The notes below the pieces were generated by a model that was not told the DNA's origin, made no database searches, and saw only the letters and a program-made list of their open reading frames with translations. Source: an uncultured Clostridia bacterium (GTDB lineage Bacteria; Bacillota; Clostridia; Christensenellales; Pumilibacteraceae). Taken from it: DNA of 47,968 nucleotides. Shown one piece after another: positions 41,401 through 47,968 of this stretch (position 1 is its first letter; every line of letters begins with the position of its first letter). Position numbers and translations under genes: made by a program. Location: contig CAMWMF010000002.1 of assembly GCA_947175335.1 (NCBI GenBank), positions 1 through 47,968 on the forward strand, given 5' to 3'.

Positions 41401-42515
41401 AGCGTACGCTTGGCGTACACAAACTTATCGAACGGCCACTTAGGCAATTTGACAACGCAGTAGTCTATTGCAGGCTCGAAGCACGCGCAAGTCTTGCCCG
41501 TAACTGCGTTTTGTATTTCGTCCAGCGTATAGCCGAGCGCAATGAGCGTAGCCACCTTGGCAATGGGATAACCGGTCGCCTTGGACGCGAGCGCAGACGA
41601 ACGCGATACCCTGGGATTGACCTCTATAACGGCGTACTCGCCAGTCGTGGGGTGAAGAGCAAACTGGCAGTTGCACCCGCCCTCTATCTGCAAATGCGTA
41701 ATAATGTCGAGCGCGGCCGTGCGCAGCATTTGGTAGTCCTTGTCGGACAGAGTCATTGTGGGCGCAACCACTATGCTGTCGCCCGTGTGTATACCTACGG
41801 GGTCGAAGTTTTCCATCGAGCAAACGGTAATGACGTTACCCAGCCGATCGCGCATAACCTCGAACTCTATTTCCTTCCAGCCGTAAATGCTCTTTTCGAT
41901 AAGCGTTTGGTGTATGGGCGAAAGTTCAAGCCCGCCGCGCGCTATCTCGCGCAGCTCCTTTTCGTTCTCTGCAATGCCGCCGCCCGCGCCGCCCAGCGTG
42001 AACGCAGGACGGACTATAACGGGATAGCCTATACTGTTTGCAAACTCCACCGCCGCGTCAACGTCGGTAACAACGTCGGACGGAACGCACGGCTGGTTGA
42101 TTTCCAGCATAGCCTGTTTGAACAACTCTCTGTCCTCGGCACGGTCGATAGTGTCCGGTTTAACTCCGAGTAAGCGCACGCCGTGCTCGCGCAAAAAGCC
42201 CGATTTTGCAAGCTCCATGGAAAGCGTAAGGCCTGTCTGACCGCCCAGCCCGGGAAGAATACTGTCCGGCTTTTCTTTGAGAATAATGCGCTCCAACGTG
42301 GGAATGGTAAGCGGCTCTATGTAAATGGAATCGGCCATTGCCTTGTCGGTCATTATAGTCGCGGGGTTGGAATTGACAAGCACGACCTCTATCTTGCGGC
42401 TTTTAAGGGTGCGGCATGCCTGCGTACCCGCATAGTCGAACTCCGCCGCCTGACCTATCGTTATAGGTCCCGATCCAATGACCAAAACCTTTTTAATGCT
42501 TTTATCTCTCGGCAT
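38472..42515 (-). CDS. carB-dapF: Carbamoyl-phosphate synthase large chain fused to diaminopimelate epimerase
   Basis: This single frame of 1347 residues joins two normally separate enzymes. Residues 1 to about 1062 are a complete CarB: two ATP-grasp halves (second begins near [24 protein letters not shown], about 550), oligomerisation region, and the MGS-like allosteric domain ending [24 protein letters not shown]. From about 1063 ([25 protein letters not shown]) a complete DapF follows, with both catalytic cysteines ([10 protein letters not shown] and [14 protein letters not shown]-type motif [13 protein letters not shown]). CarB makes carbamoyl phosphate for pyrimidines and arginine; DapF turns LL-DAP into meso-DAP. 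No stop codon and no good ribosome site lies between them (an internal ATG at 39329 has only a weak GTGGAC). GGAGG precedes the start, 14 bases inside carA. Confidence 0.93.
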   Translation of the reverse strand: [1347 protein letters not shown]

Positions 42516-43593
42516 GGTTTTCCTCCATCATCTTAACAAACCGCTCGAACAAGAATTCGGTGTCCTTGGGCCCGCCGCAAGCTTCGGGATGAAACTGCAC
42601 GGAAAACGCGGGAGCGCATTTATAATCGATGCCCTCCACCGTTTTGTCGTTGGCGTTGATAAACCGCACTTCGGCTATTTCGCTGTTCACGCTGTCCGCC
42701 TTGACGGCGTAGCCGTGGTTCTGACTGGTGACGTACGTCTTGCCGATTACCAAGTCCTTGACGGGCTGGTTCGTGCCACGGTGGCCGTATTTAAGCTTTG
42801 TAGTGGCAAATCCGTAGCTCAGTGCAAGCAACTGGTGCCCCAAACATATGCCGAACGTGGGGATTTTGTATGTATTAAGTTTTTTAAGTTCCTCTATTAT
42901 TCCTACGTTGTCCGCAGGGTCGCCGCCGCCGTTAGACAGCATTATGCCGTCGGGCTTATACGCCAAAGCTTGCTCGGCGGTAGTGTTGTACGGCACGCGC
43001 ACGACACTGCATCCGTACTTAACGAGCATGCGCTCTATGTTCTTTTTTGCGCCGAAGTCGTACAGCACCACGCGGTACTTATGCGTATCGTCTATCGGGT
43101 TGATTTCGGTAGCCGCTTTGCACGAGGTATTCTCGACGGCTGACTTTACCTTGTATTTACGGAGCATAGCAAGCTTTTGCGGAAGGTCTTTTATGCTGTC
43201 CGTTATCATAGCGTTCATAACGCCTTGGCTGCGAATCTTCCTTGTAAGTGCCCGTGTGTCCACGCCCGCTATGCCTACGATATTGTTCTTTTTAAGATAC
43301 TCGTTAAGCTCGCTCTCCTTGCGGAAGTTGCTGCCCACCTCGCACAGCTCGCGCACGACGTAACCGGTAAGGTACGGCTTGTCGCTTTCGGCGTCGGTCT
43401 CTATCGCGCCGTAGTTGCCTATCATCGGAAAGGTTTGCGTAATGATTTGACCGTAATAGCTGGGGTCGGTTATGGAAAGCAGGTAGCCGCACATGGCGGT
43501 TGTAAACACTGCTTCGCCTATAACGGTGCCGTCGGCGCCTATCGCCGTGCCGGTATACACCGTGCCGTCTTTCATAATCAAGTATCTGTCCAT
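42502..43593 (-). CDS. carA: Carbamoyl-phosphate synthase small chain
   Basis: CarA hydrolyses glutamine and channels ammonia to CarB. The 363-residue protein has the N-terminal CarA domain (YLIMKDGTVYTGTAIGADG, GYLLSITDPSYYGQIITQTFPMIGNYG) and a class I glutaminase domain with the nucleophile in TFGICLGHQLLAL and the His/Glu pair in VQFHPEACGGP. AGAGGT precedes the ATG. It overlaps carB by 14 bases and lies 39 bases after the ANTAR regulator without a terminator, so it is probably co-transcribed with it. Confidence 0.96.
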   Translation of the reverse strand: MDRYLIMKDGTVYTGTAIGADGTVIGEAVFTTAMCGYLLSITDPSYYGQIITQTFPMIGNYGAIETDAESDKPYLTGYVVRELCEVGSNFRKESELNEYLKKNNIVGIAGVDTRALTRKIRSQGVMNAMITDSIKDLPQKLAMLRKYKVKSAVENTSCKAATEINPIDDTHKYRVVLYDFGAKKNIERMLVKYGCSVVRVPYNTTAEQALAYKPDGIMLSNGGGDPADNVGIIEELKKLNTYKIPTFGICLGHQLLALSYGFATTKLKYGHRGTNQPVKDLVIGKTYVTSQNHGYAVKADSVNSEIAEVRFINANDKTVEGIDYKCAPAFSVQFHPEACGGPKDTEFLFERFVKMMEENHAER

Positions 43594-43632
43594 TTTTACC
43601 TCTGATGTTTAAAATGGCGAGCGGAAAACAAA

Positions 43633-44199
43633 TCAGTTTGTTTCGTAAAGACTGAGTATTTCCATTGCTACCTTGCGGCGGGTTGCGCGCATTTCCATTG
43701 CGCGTTTTTCTATATACTTGTGCGCCTGCTCCTCGGAATATCCGAGCGTGCGCATAAGCGCGATTTTTGCGCGGGAAACGTACTTGACGTCCTCTAACTT
43801 GGACGCAAGCTCCTCGTTTTTCGCCTTTAACAGCCTTACGCGAGCGTTGGATACAAGTATCAGCCGCACTGCTTCCAAAAGCTGTGATTTGGTTATGGGC
43901 AGTGCCAATGTAATTATGCCGCAGTCGTTAAGCTCGGCTTCTATCTGCTCGGTGCTTATGCTGTTGCCGATATATATGCCGCCGCAGTCGTTGCCGTCGG
44001 CTATTGCAACGGCAAGCTCATTGCCCTGCTCATCAATAAGCCCGCTGTAAACTACAAACAAATCAAAAGGACGGCAAAGCGACGCACGCCGCGCTTCCGC
44101 GGCAGTCGAGCAAACCACGCAATTAATCTTTTCGTGGTGTAACACGTCCGTCAACGCGTGTTGGCGGGAAGGTGTGCTTGCGACTATCAGTGCGTCCAA
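43633..44199 (-). CDS. ANTAR-domain regulator with degenerate receiver
   Basis: ANTAR proteins bind paired-hexaloop RNA hairpins and prevent termination, often for nitrogen-metabolism genes. The 188-residue protein has an N-terminal response-regulator-like domain (about 1-120), a short coiled coil and a C-terminal ANTAR domain (about 130-185: RAKIALMRTLGYSEEQAHKYIEKRAMEMRATRRKVAMEIL). The receiver lacks the usual acidic pair at its start (MDALIVAST), and the phosphorylation position reads VVYSG where an Asp is expected, so it is probably not controlled by phosphorylation. The start is TTG, with AAGGAGG upstream. It lies between glnA and carA. Confidence 0.85.
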   Translation of the reverse strand: MDALIVASTPSRQHALTDVLHHEKINCVVCSTAAEARRASLCRPFDLFVVYSGLIDEQGNELAVAIADGNDCGGIYIGNSISTEQIEAELNDCGIITLALPITKSQLLEAVRLILVSNARVRLLKAKNEELASKLEDVKYVSRAKIALMRTLGYSEEQAHKYIEKRAMEMRATRRKVAMEILSLYETN

Positions 44200-44239
44200 A
44201 ATGCCTCCTTGTAAATTTTATCTTGTGTTAATTGTCAAT

Positions 44240-44245
44240 TATAAT
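44240..44245 (+). promoter_or_regulatory. Possible -10 box for structured element copy 2
   Basis: TATAAT on the plus strand with a poor -35 (TTTATC, 44217-44222, 17-nt spacing); expected start near 44252, about ten bases before the element's outer stem. Two direct AATTGTCAA copies flank this box. Confidence 0.35.
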
Positions 44246-44262
44246 TCGAATTGTCAACGCCT

Positions 44263-44384
44263 CGACGGCGAAGGCGCGCGTCAGGCGTGCAACAGGCAAT
44301 GCGCCGCGACGGGAGTTTAGAACCATCTAAATGACCGAGCGGCGAATTGCACGTAGCGCGCATCACGCGATGCATGCGTCGTCG
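44263..44384 (+). ncRNA. Structured RNA-like element, copy 2 (between glnA and the ANTAR gene)
   Basis: The 122-base element has the same fold as copy 1 at 3285-3415: outer stem 44263-44270 with 44377-44384 (one wobble), inner stem CGCCGC/GCGGCG (44302-44307/44339-44344) extended past a G-A mismatch by CAAT/ATTG, and apical hairpin GTTTAG/CTAAAT. Inner and apical stems differ from copy 1 by compensating changes, while single-stranded blocks GACGGGAGT, ATGACC, GCAACAGG and CACGTAGC are kept. It ends two bases from the glnA stop codon. Wobble pairs favour plus-strand RNA, opposite to the flanking genes. Confidence 0.65.
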
Positions 44385-44386
44385 AA

Positions 44387-45589
44387 TTAGATGTCTGCGT
44401 GGAACTCGAACAACTCCCAGTCTGTCTTTAACGCCTGTTCGGCGACCGCACGGCGCTTGATCGAACCCAAAACGTCGTCGAACACGCCCGGAATATACTT
44501 GCGCAGCCATTCGCTCTTTTCCGCAAAGTCCAGCGATTTATCTATGGAGCTGAACATACAGTCGGTATACTCGCGCTCCTTGCGCAATGTGTAGTTATTT
44601 TCTATGCCCTCTCTGCCTGCCGCGAATATAAGCGCAAGCACGGTAAAGATATTGCAAGTGGAATCGGGAGTGCGCAACATAATATCGTCGTTGTCGAAAA
44701 TGCGCATTGCCGAGCCGCGGTCGGCGCTGTATGAAATTTGGAAGCCCGAACGCAAGCGGCGGTAGCTGTTTTGCGTGGGGTTGGCAAAGCACGATATTTC
44801 GCGGTAGCGTTTGAGTACGCCCTCGGCAAACGCCTTGGACGCGGCTTTTGAATTTTTGCCGCTTAGCGTAATCGTCAAATGCAGTCCGCTGCCCGGCTGA
44901 CTACCGACGGGGCGAGGCATGAACGACGCGTAAGTGCCGTTTATTGCGCACACGTTCTTTACAGCCGTCTTGAACATTATAAAGTTGCGTGCCGCCGACG
45001 TGGGGTCTGCGCTTTCAAAGTCCACTTCGTTTTGACCCCAGCCGCGCTCGTGATGAGAGGAAATGGGTTTGAGCCCCATGTCTTCCAAGCTGACAATAAC
45101 GTCGCGCCGCAGGTTTTCGCACTTATCAAACGGCGCGCACGCGCAGTAGTCGGCATTGTCAAACGGAACAAGACTGTTGCCCACGTCGTCCTTGAACACG
45201 TAAAACTCGCATTCGGTAGCAACCTTTGCCTTGTAGCCGAGCGCGGAAAGCTTGTCCACCTCGTTTTGCAACAACGCCATAGGATCGCACACGTACGGCG
45301 TACCGTCGGGATTGGCTATGCGGCAAAACACACTGACCACCCTGCCAGCATGCGGCCGCCACGGCACTGCCGAAAGCAACGACCCGACAGGGATTATCTT
45401 TAAGTCCTTACCGCCTACGCCCGTTATTGCGCCGCTGTCTATTGCTACGCCGTTTTCGAACGCGTCTTCAAGCTGCGACGACAGTACCGAAATGTTGCGC
45501 TGCCTGCCAAGCAAATCGCAAAACGTAAGCTTGACAAACTTGACGTCGTTTTCCATAACGTATTCGAATAAATCGGTTTTCGAATTCAT
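44387..45589 (-). CDS. glnA: Glutamine synthetase family protein (short form)
   Basis: Glutamine synthetase makes glutamine from glutamate, ammonia and ATP. At 400 residues this protein is about 40 shorter than common GlnA. Family blocks seen: an N-terminal beta-Grasp (FVKLTFCDLLGRQRNISV), ECEFYVF, HHERGWGQNEVDFE, the ATP loop region QPGSGLHLTITLS (usual form GSGMHxHxS), NPTQNSYRRL, RGSAMRI and RTPDSTCNIFTVLALIFAAGREGIENN. The usual second His in the GSGMHxH motif is Thr here. It may be a true short GlnA or a related gamma-glutamyl ligase. GGAGGGG precedes the ATG. The ANTAR regulator downstream supports a role in nitrogen metabolism. Confidence 0.8.
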   Translation of the reverse strand: MNSKTDLFEYVMENDVKFVKLTFCDLLGRQRNISVLSSQLEDAFENGVAIDSGAITGVGGKDLKIIPVGSLLSAVPWRPHAGRVVSVFCRIANPDGTPYVCDPMALLQNEVDKLSALGYKAKVATECEFYVFKDDVGNSLVPFDNADYCACAPFDKCENLRRDVIVSLEDMGLKPISSHHERGWGQNEVDFESADPTSAARNFIMFKTAVKNVCAINGTYASFMPRPVGSQPGSGLHLTITLSGKNSKAASKAFAEGVLKRYREISCFANPTQNSYRRLRSGFQISYSADRGSAMRIFDNDDIMLRTPDSTCNIFTVLALIFAAGREGIENNYTLRKEREYTDCMFSSIDKSLDFAEKSEWLRKYIPGVFDDVLGSIKRRAVAEQALKTDWELFEFHADI

Positions 45590-45643
45590 AACCCCTCCTT
45601 TTCGGGCAATACATAAACTTTTTGGCTTGACTGATTTTATAAA

Positions 45644-47272
45644 CTACATAAACTTCTTTGCCTGGGCAAGTATAGCGTCGATACGCCCTTCCCCACCCGT
45701 TGCGGCTGTGATATATACCTTGATAAGCGGCTCGGTGCCCGACGGGCGTATTATCAGCTTGCTTCCGTCCTCCGCCTTGAAAGACAGCACGTCGGATTTG
45801 GGCAAGTCGAATTCGGTCTGCGTCATATAGTCGATAGCTTTTACTACCGGCGAGCCGTCAATGTTCTCGGGCGGATTGTTTCTTACGCCCGCAAGCACTT
45901 CCTTCATCTTTTGCGCGCCCGAAATACCCTCGTAGGTAAACGAAACCGTGCGGTGGTAATATCTGCCGTATTTGGCGTAAATACCGTCCAGCACGTCACC
46001 CAAGGTTTTGCCTTCGGCTTTGTATTCCGCAGCCATTTCCGCAACAAGCATGCTCGCAAGCACGGCGTCCTTGTCGCGCACGTACGTGCCCGACAGATAG
46101 CCGCAGCTCTCCTCGTAACCGAACACAAACCTGTCGCCCTCGCCTTTTTGTTCAAGCTTCTTTATTACCTCGCCGATATACTTAAAGCCTGTAAGCACTT
46201 CGCGTACTTCAGCTCCGTAGCTTTCCGCAACGCGCGCCGCAAGGTCGGTTGTAACAATGGTTTTGACAACCACAGGATGCTGCGGCAGCGCCTTACTGTG
46301 CGAAAAAATATAGTCTATAAGCAGTACGCCCATCTCGTTGCCGGTGATGAGCCTATACTCGCCGTCGCCGTTTCTTACCGCCGCGCCCAGTCTGTCCGCG
46401 TCGGGATCGGTGCCGATAACGATATCGGCTTTCGTCTTTTTTGCAAGCTCTATAGCAAGCTTTAACGCTTCCGCCTTTTCGGGATTGGGATACGGCGTTG
46501 TGGGAAAATCGCCGTCGGGCATTGCCTGCTCTCCGACGATTTGCACGTTTTTAAACCCGCGCTCACCGAACATTTGCGGCACGATATACGCGCCGGTGCC
46601 GTTAAGCGGCGTGTACACTATGGAAACGTCGCGGTTCTTGCTCACCGACCGAGCGTACACGTCGTCCAAATATTCGCGGGTAACGTCGGCAAAAACAATT
46701 TTGCCGGCGTTGACTGCGGCATCGAAATTAGCCGCTTTTACGTCGAATATATTCACCTTTTGGATATACGAAAAAATCGCGCCGGCCGCGGCGTCCGTCA
46801 CTTGGCAGCCGTCGGGACCGTAAACCTTGTAGCCGTTGAACTTGGCAGGGTTATGACTGGCGGTTATCATTATTCCCGCGTCACAGCCGTAATGCCGCAC
46901 CATGTACGAAAGATACGGCGTGGGCTGTAATGCTTCGGTTATGTACGCCTTTATGCCGTTTTGTGCAAGCACTGCAGCGGCATAGCGGGCAAACTCCTCG
47001 GAACAGTTTCGTGAATCGTAGCTGATAGCGACCGTGGCGTCCTTTTTTTGCGACACGAGATAGTCGGCAAGGCCCTGCGTTGCGCCGCCTATGGTGTAAA
47101 TGTTAAGCCTGTTGGTGCCTGCGCCCAAAATGCCGCGCAAGCCCGCCGTGCCAAACTCCAAATCCTTATAAAACGCTTCCTTTTTGCCGTCGGCGTCCAT
47201 AGCTTCCAGCTCGGCACGGTACTCCACTGCGCGTTTTAACCATTCATTGTACTTTGCTTCGATTACGTCCAT
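45644..47272 (-). CDS. Phosphoglucomutase/phosphomannomutase
   Basis: The 542-residue alpha-D-phosphohexomutase interconverts hexose 1- and 6-phosphates, most likely glucose (PgcA-like). Its motifs are complete: the phosphoserine loop MITASHNPAKFNGYKVYG (about 140), the Mg-binding loop GTDPDADRLGAA, the sugar-binding loop FGYEESCGYL and the phosphate-binding loop RPSGTEPLIKVY near the C-terminus. Length matches the long bacterial type. I chose the ATG at 47272 with AAGGAG upstream; the longer frame to 47320 lies in the leader. Its promoter is at 47365-47393, leaving an 86-nt leader. glnA starts 54 bases before its end. Confidence 0.94.
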   Translation of the reverse strand: MDVIEAKYNEWLKRAVEYRAELEAMDADGKKEAFYKDLEFGTAGLRGILGAGTNRLNIYTIGGATQGLADYLVSQKKDATVAISYDSRNCSEEFARYAAAVLAQNGIKAYITEALQPTPYLSYMVRHYGCDAGIMITASHNPAKFNGYKVYGPDGCQVTDAAAGAIFSYIQKVNIFDVKAANFDAAVNAGKIVFADVTREYLDDVYARSVSKNRDVSIVYTPLNGTGAYIVPQMFGERGFKNVQIVGEQAMPDGDFPTTPYPNPEKAEALKLAIELAKKTKADIVIGTDPDADRLGAAVRNGDGEYRLITGNEMGVLLIDYIFSHSKALPQHPVVVKTIVTTDLAARVAESYGAEVREVLTGFKYIGEVIKKLEQKGEGDRFVFGYEESCGYLSGTYVRDKDAVLASMLVAEMAAEYKAEGKTLGDVLDGIYAKYGRYYHRTVSFTYEGISGAQKMKEVLAGVRNNPPENIDGSPVVKAIDYMTQTEFDLPKSDVLSFKAEDGSKLIIRPSGTEPLIKVYITAATGGEGRIDAILAQAKKFM

Positions 47273-47364
47273 AAAAGCTCCTTCCCTTTTAAAAAAAAGA
47301 AATGTATAACATACATACACTTCTCATTGTGAATTTGCTATCGCGGTAAGTTTTCATCAAAATC

Positions 47365-47393
47365 ATTCTACCAAATTTTGCATTGTATGTCAA
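47365..47393 (-). promoter_or_regulatory. Predicted promoter of the phosphohexomutase gene
   Basis: On the minus strand: TTGACA (47388-47393), a 17-nt spacer and TAGAAT (47365-47370); expected start near 47358. Confidence 0.7.
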
Positions 47394-47397
47394 GCAT

Positions 47398-47438
47398 CTT
47401 ACTTCTTTTGATAAAAGAAGTAAGCAAGAAAATTTTAC
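47398..47438. repeat. Dispersed hairpin repeat, copy C
   Basis: CTTACTTCTTTT pairs with AAAAGAAGTAAG, followed by GCAAGAAAATTTTA. The C-to-T and G-to-A changes against copy A keep the stem paired. It is in the 47273-47634 gap, where no gene was found. Confidence 0.8.
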
Positions 47439-47498
47439 ACGATTTATTGTGTAGGAATAAGTATCACACCATTCTTTTTATAGTACTATGCAAAACAA

Positions 47499-47537
47499 TA
47501 CTCTTTTGATAAAAGATGTAAGCAAGAAAATTTTACG
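47499..47537. repeat. Dispersed hairpin repeat, copy D (degenerate stem)
   Basis: ATACTCTTTTGATAAAAGATGTA followed by GCAAGAAAATTTTACG: the tail is identical to copy C, but the stem is partly broken. It lies about 60 bases from copy C in the same orientation. Confidence 0.75.
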
Positions 47538-47597
47538 TGGAATTAGTTATATTTATTATTAATTTTTATCTCTTATTTCTTATCTCTTATCTTAAAT

Positions 47598-47628
47598 AAC
47601 AAAAACCCCACCGTAGTGGGGTTTTTGT
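47598..47628 (-). terminator. Intrinsic terminator after the 47635 gene
   Basis: AAAAACCCCAC pairs with GTGGGGTTTTT around CGTA, with T-rich flank on the minus strand, seven bases past the stop codon. Confidence 0.85.
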
Positions 47629-47634
47629 TATTGC

Positions 47635-47968
47635 TTAGAAGTTGTCGGGATCGAATCCGTCATTGCTCGGCGGGGTTTGCGGCCGTGCATTGGGTGCGGA
47701 TCCCGGGATGTTGTTTATAGTGGGCTGTTGCGGAGGCGGAGCGCCCGTGCCTGCATTGAGCTGCAAGCTGTTTTGCTGAGGTGCCGTTGCACCGCCGCCA
47801 AGCATCATGCCGGGATTGACCATGCCTTGCGGCGTGGGAGGCAGATAGCCGAACGACTGATACTGCACACCCGACGACAAACGCATCATCTCTTGCTCAA
47901 GCTCGGTTTCGGATTCAAGCAGCGCCTCGATTTCTCTGCGCATCTTGCGCTTTTTGTGGACGACCACG
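47635..47968 (-). CDS. C-terminal part of an unrecognised protein (start outside window)
   Basis: The frame is open to the end of the window, so the gene probably begins beyond it; the last 110 or so residues are seen. They start with a basic, glutamate-rich helix (KKRKMRREIEALLESETELEQEMMRL), followed by a low-complexity tail of about 80 residues rich in proline, glutamine, asparagine and glycine, ending DGFDPDNF. The start may also be the ATG at 47967 if this is a small protein, but no ribosome site can be judged. No function can be assigned. Confidence 0.6.
   Translation of the reverse strand, partial: VVVHKKRKMRREIEALLESETELEQEMMRLSSGVQYQSFGYLPPTPQGMVNPGMMLGGGATAPQQNSLQLNAGTGAPPPQQPTINNIPGSAPNARPQTPPSNDGFDPDNF

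Noticed and set aside
44263..44384. Structured element copy 2 as the direct RNA target of the ANTAR regulator
   Set aside because: It has only one six-base apical loop rather than the paired hexaloops of known targets, the loop lacks the usual G at position 4 on the favoured strand, and the second copy lies far away between clpP and clpX.

Overview
This window is a chromosomal segment of an anaerobic bacterium, most likely an uncultivated member of the Bacillota (class Clostridia or a close relative). Supporting this: an NADH-linked trimeric [FeFe]-hydrogenase operon (hydC-hydB-hydA), the electron-transfer type of dihydroorotate dehydrogenase (pyrK-pyrD), SepF, RqcH, an ANTAR regulator beside a glutamine synthetase, a 6S RNA of the Gram-positive type, Shine-Dalgarno sequences of the GGAGG type, and promoters of the TTGACA-N17-TATAAT type. 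No phage, insertion sequence, CRISPR array or rRNA was seen. Most genes lie on the minus strand.

Layout. 1-1490: end of an aldehyde dehydrogenase, a PnuC-type transporter with a hairpin leader, and tRNA-Glu(CTC). 1490-1860: gene-free DNA with tRNA-like fragments. 1900-5431 (-): tig-clpP-clpX, with a structured RNA-like element between clpP and clpX. 5595-7271 (+): rqcH. 7324-10234 (-): a serpin lipoprotein, a SpoU/TrmH methyltransferase and two small membrane proteins. 10256-18523 (-): a tightly packed ten-gene run ylmE-sepF-lspA-rluD-pyrB-pyrC-pyrF-pyrK-pyrD-pyrE. 18615-23784 (-): a metallophosphoesterase, two BspA-like leucine-rich-repeat lipoproteins, meso-diaminopimelate dehydrogenase, and a small two-gene unit ending in a DUF2442 gene. 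24123-28265 (-): hydrogenase hydCBA. 28539-33036: a lipoprotein and an Xre regulator sharing a divergent promoter region, membrane proteins, a ZIP metal transporter and a DUF6062 protein. 33168-33370 (+): 6S RNA. 33495-45589 (-): glnA, ANTAR regulator, carA, carB fused to dapF, pyrG, dapL and a DUF4241-TPR protein. 45644-47272 (-): a phosphohexomutase. 47635-end (-): the tail of an unrecognised protein.

How the genes fit together. Pyrimidine synthesis is nearly complete: carA and carB make carbamoyl phosphate, pyrB/C/D/K/F/E make UMP, and pyrG makes CTP. The glutamine users CarA and PyrG lie beside the glutamine maker GlnA and an ANTAR-type RNA-binding regulator. Two independent last steps to meso-diaminopimelate are present (Ddh, and DapL plus DapF), with DapF as the C-terminal part of the carbamoyl-phosphate synthase large chain.

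Most interesting signals: (1) two diverged copies of a structured element, after clpP and after glnA, with compensatory base changes and wobble pairs that point to plus-strand RNA; (2) the CarB-DapF fusion; (3) a leader upstream of one LRR lipoprotein that starts at its predicted +1 with a nested hairpin and continues into mutually exclusive antiterminator and terminator hairpins; (4) several genes whose predicted transcription start is at or within 3 nt of the start codon; (5) LspA with a long acidic tail.
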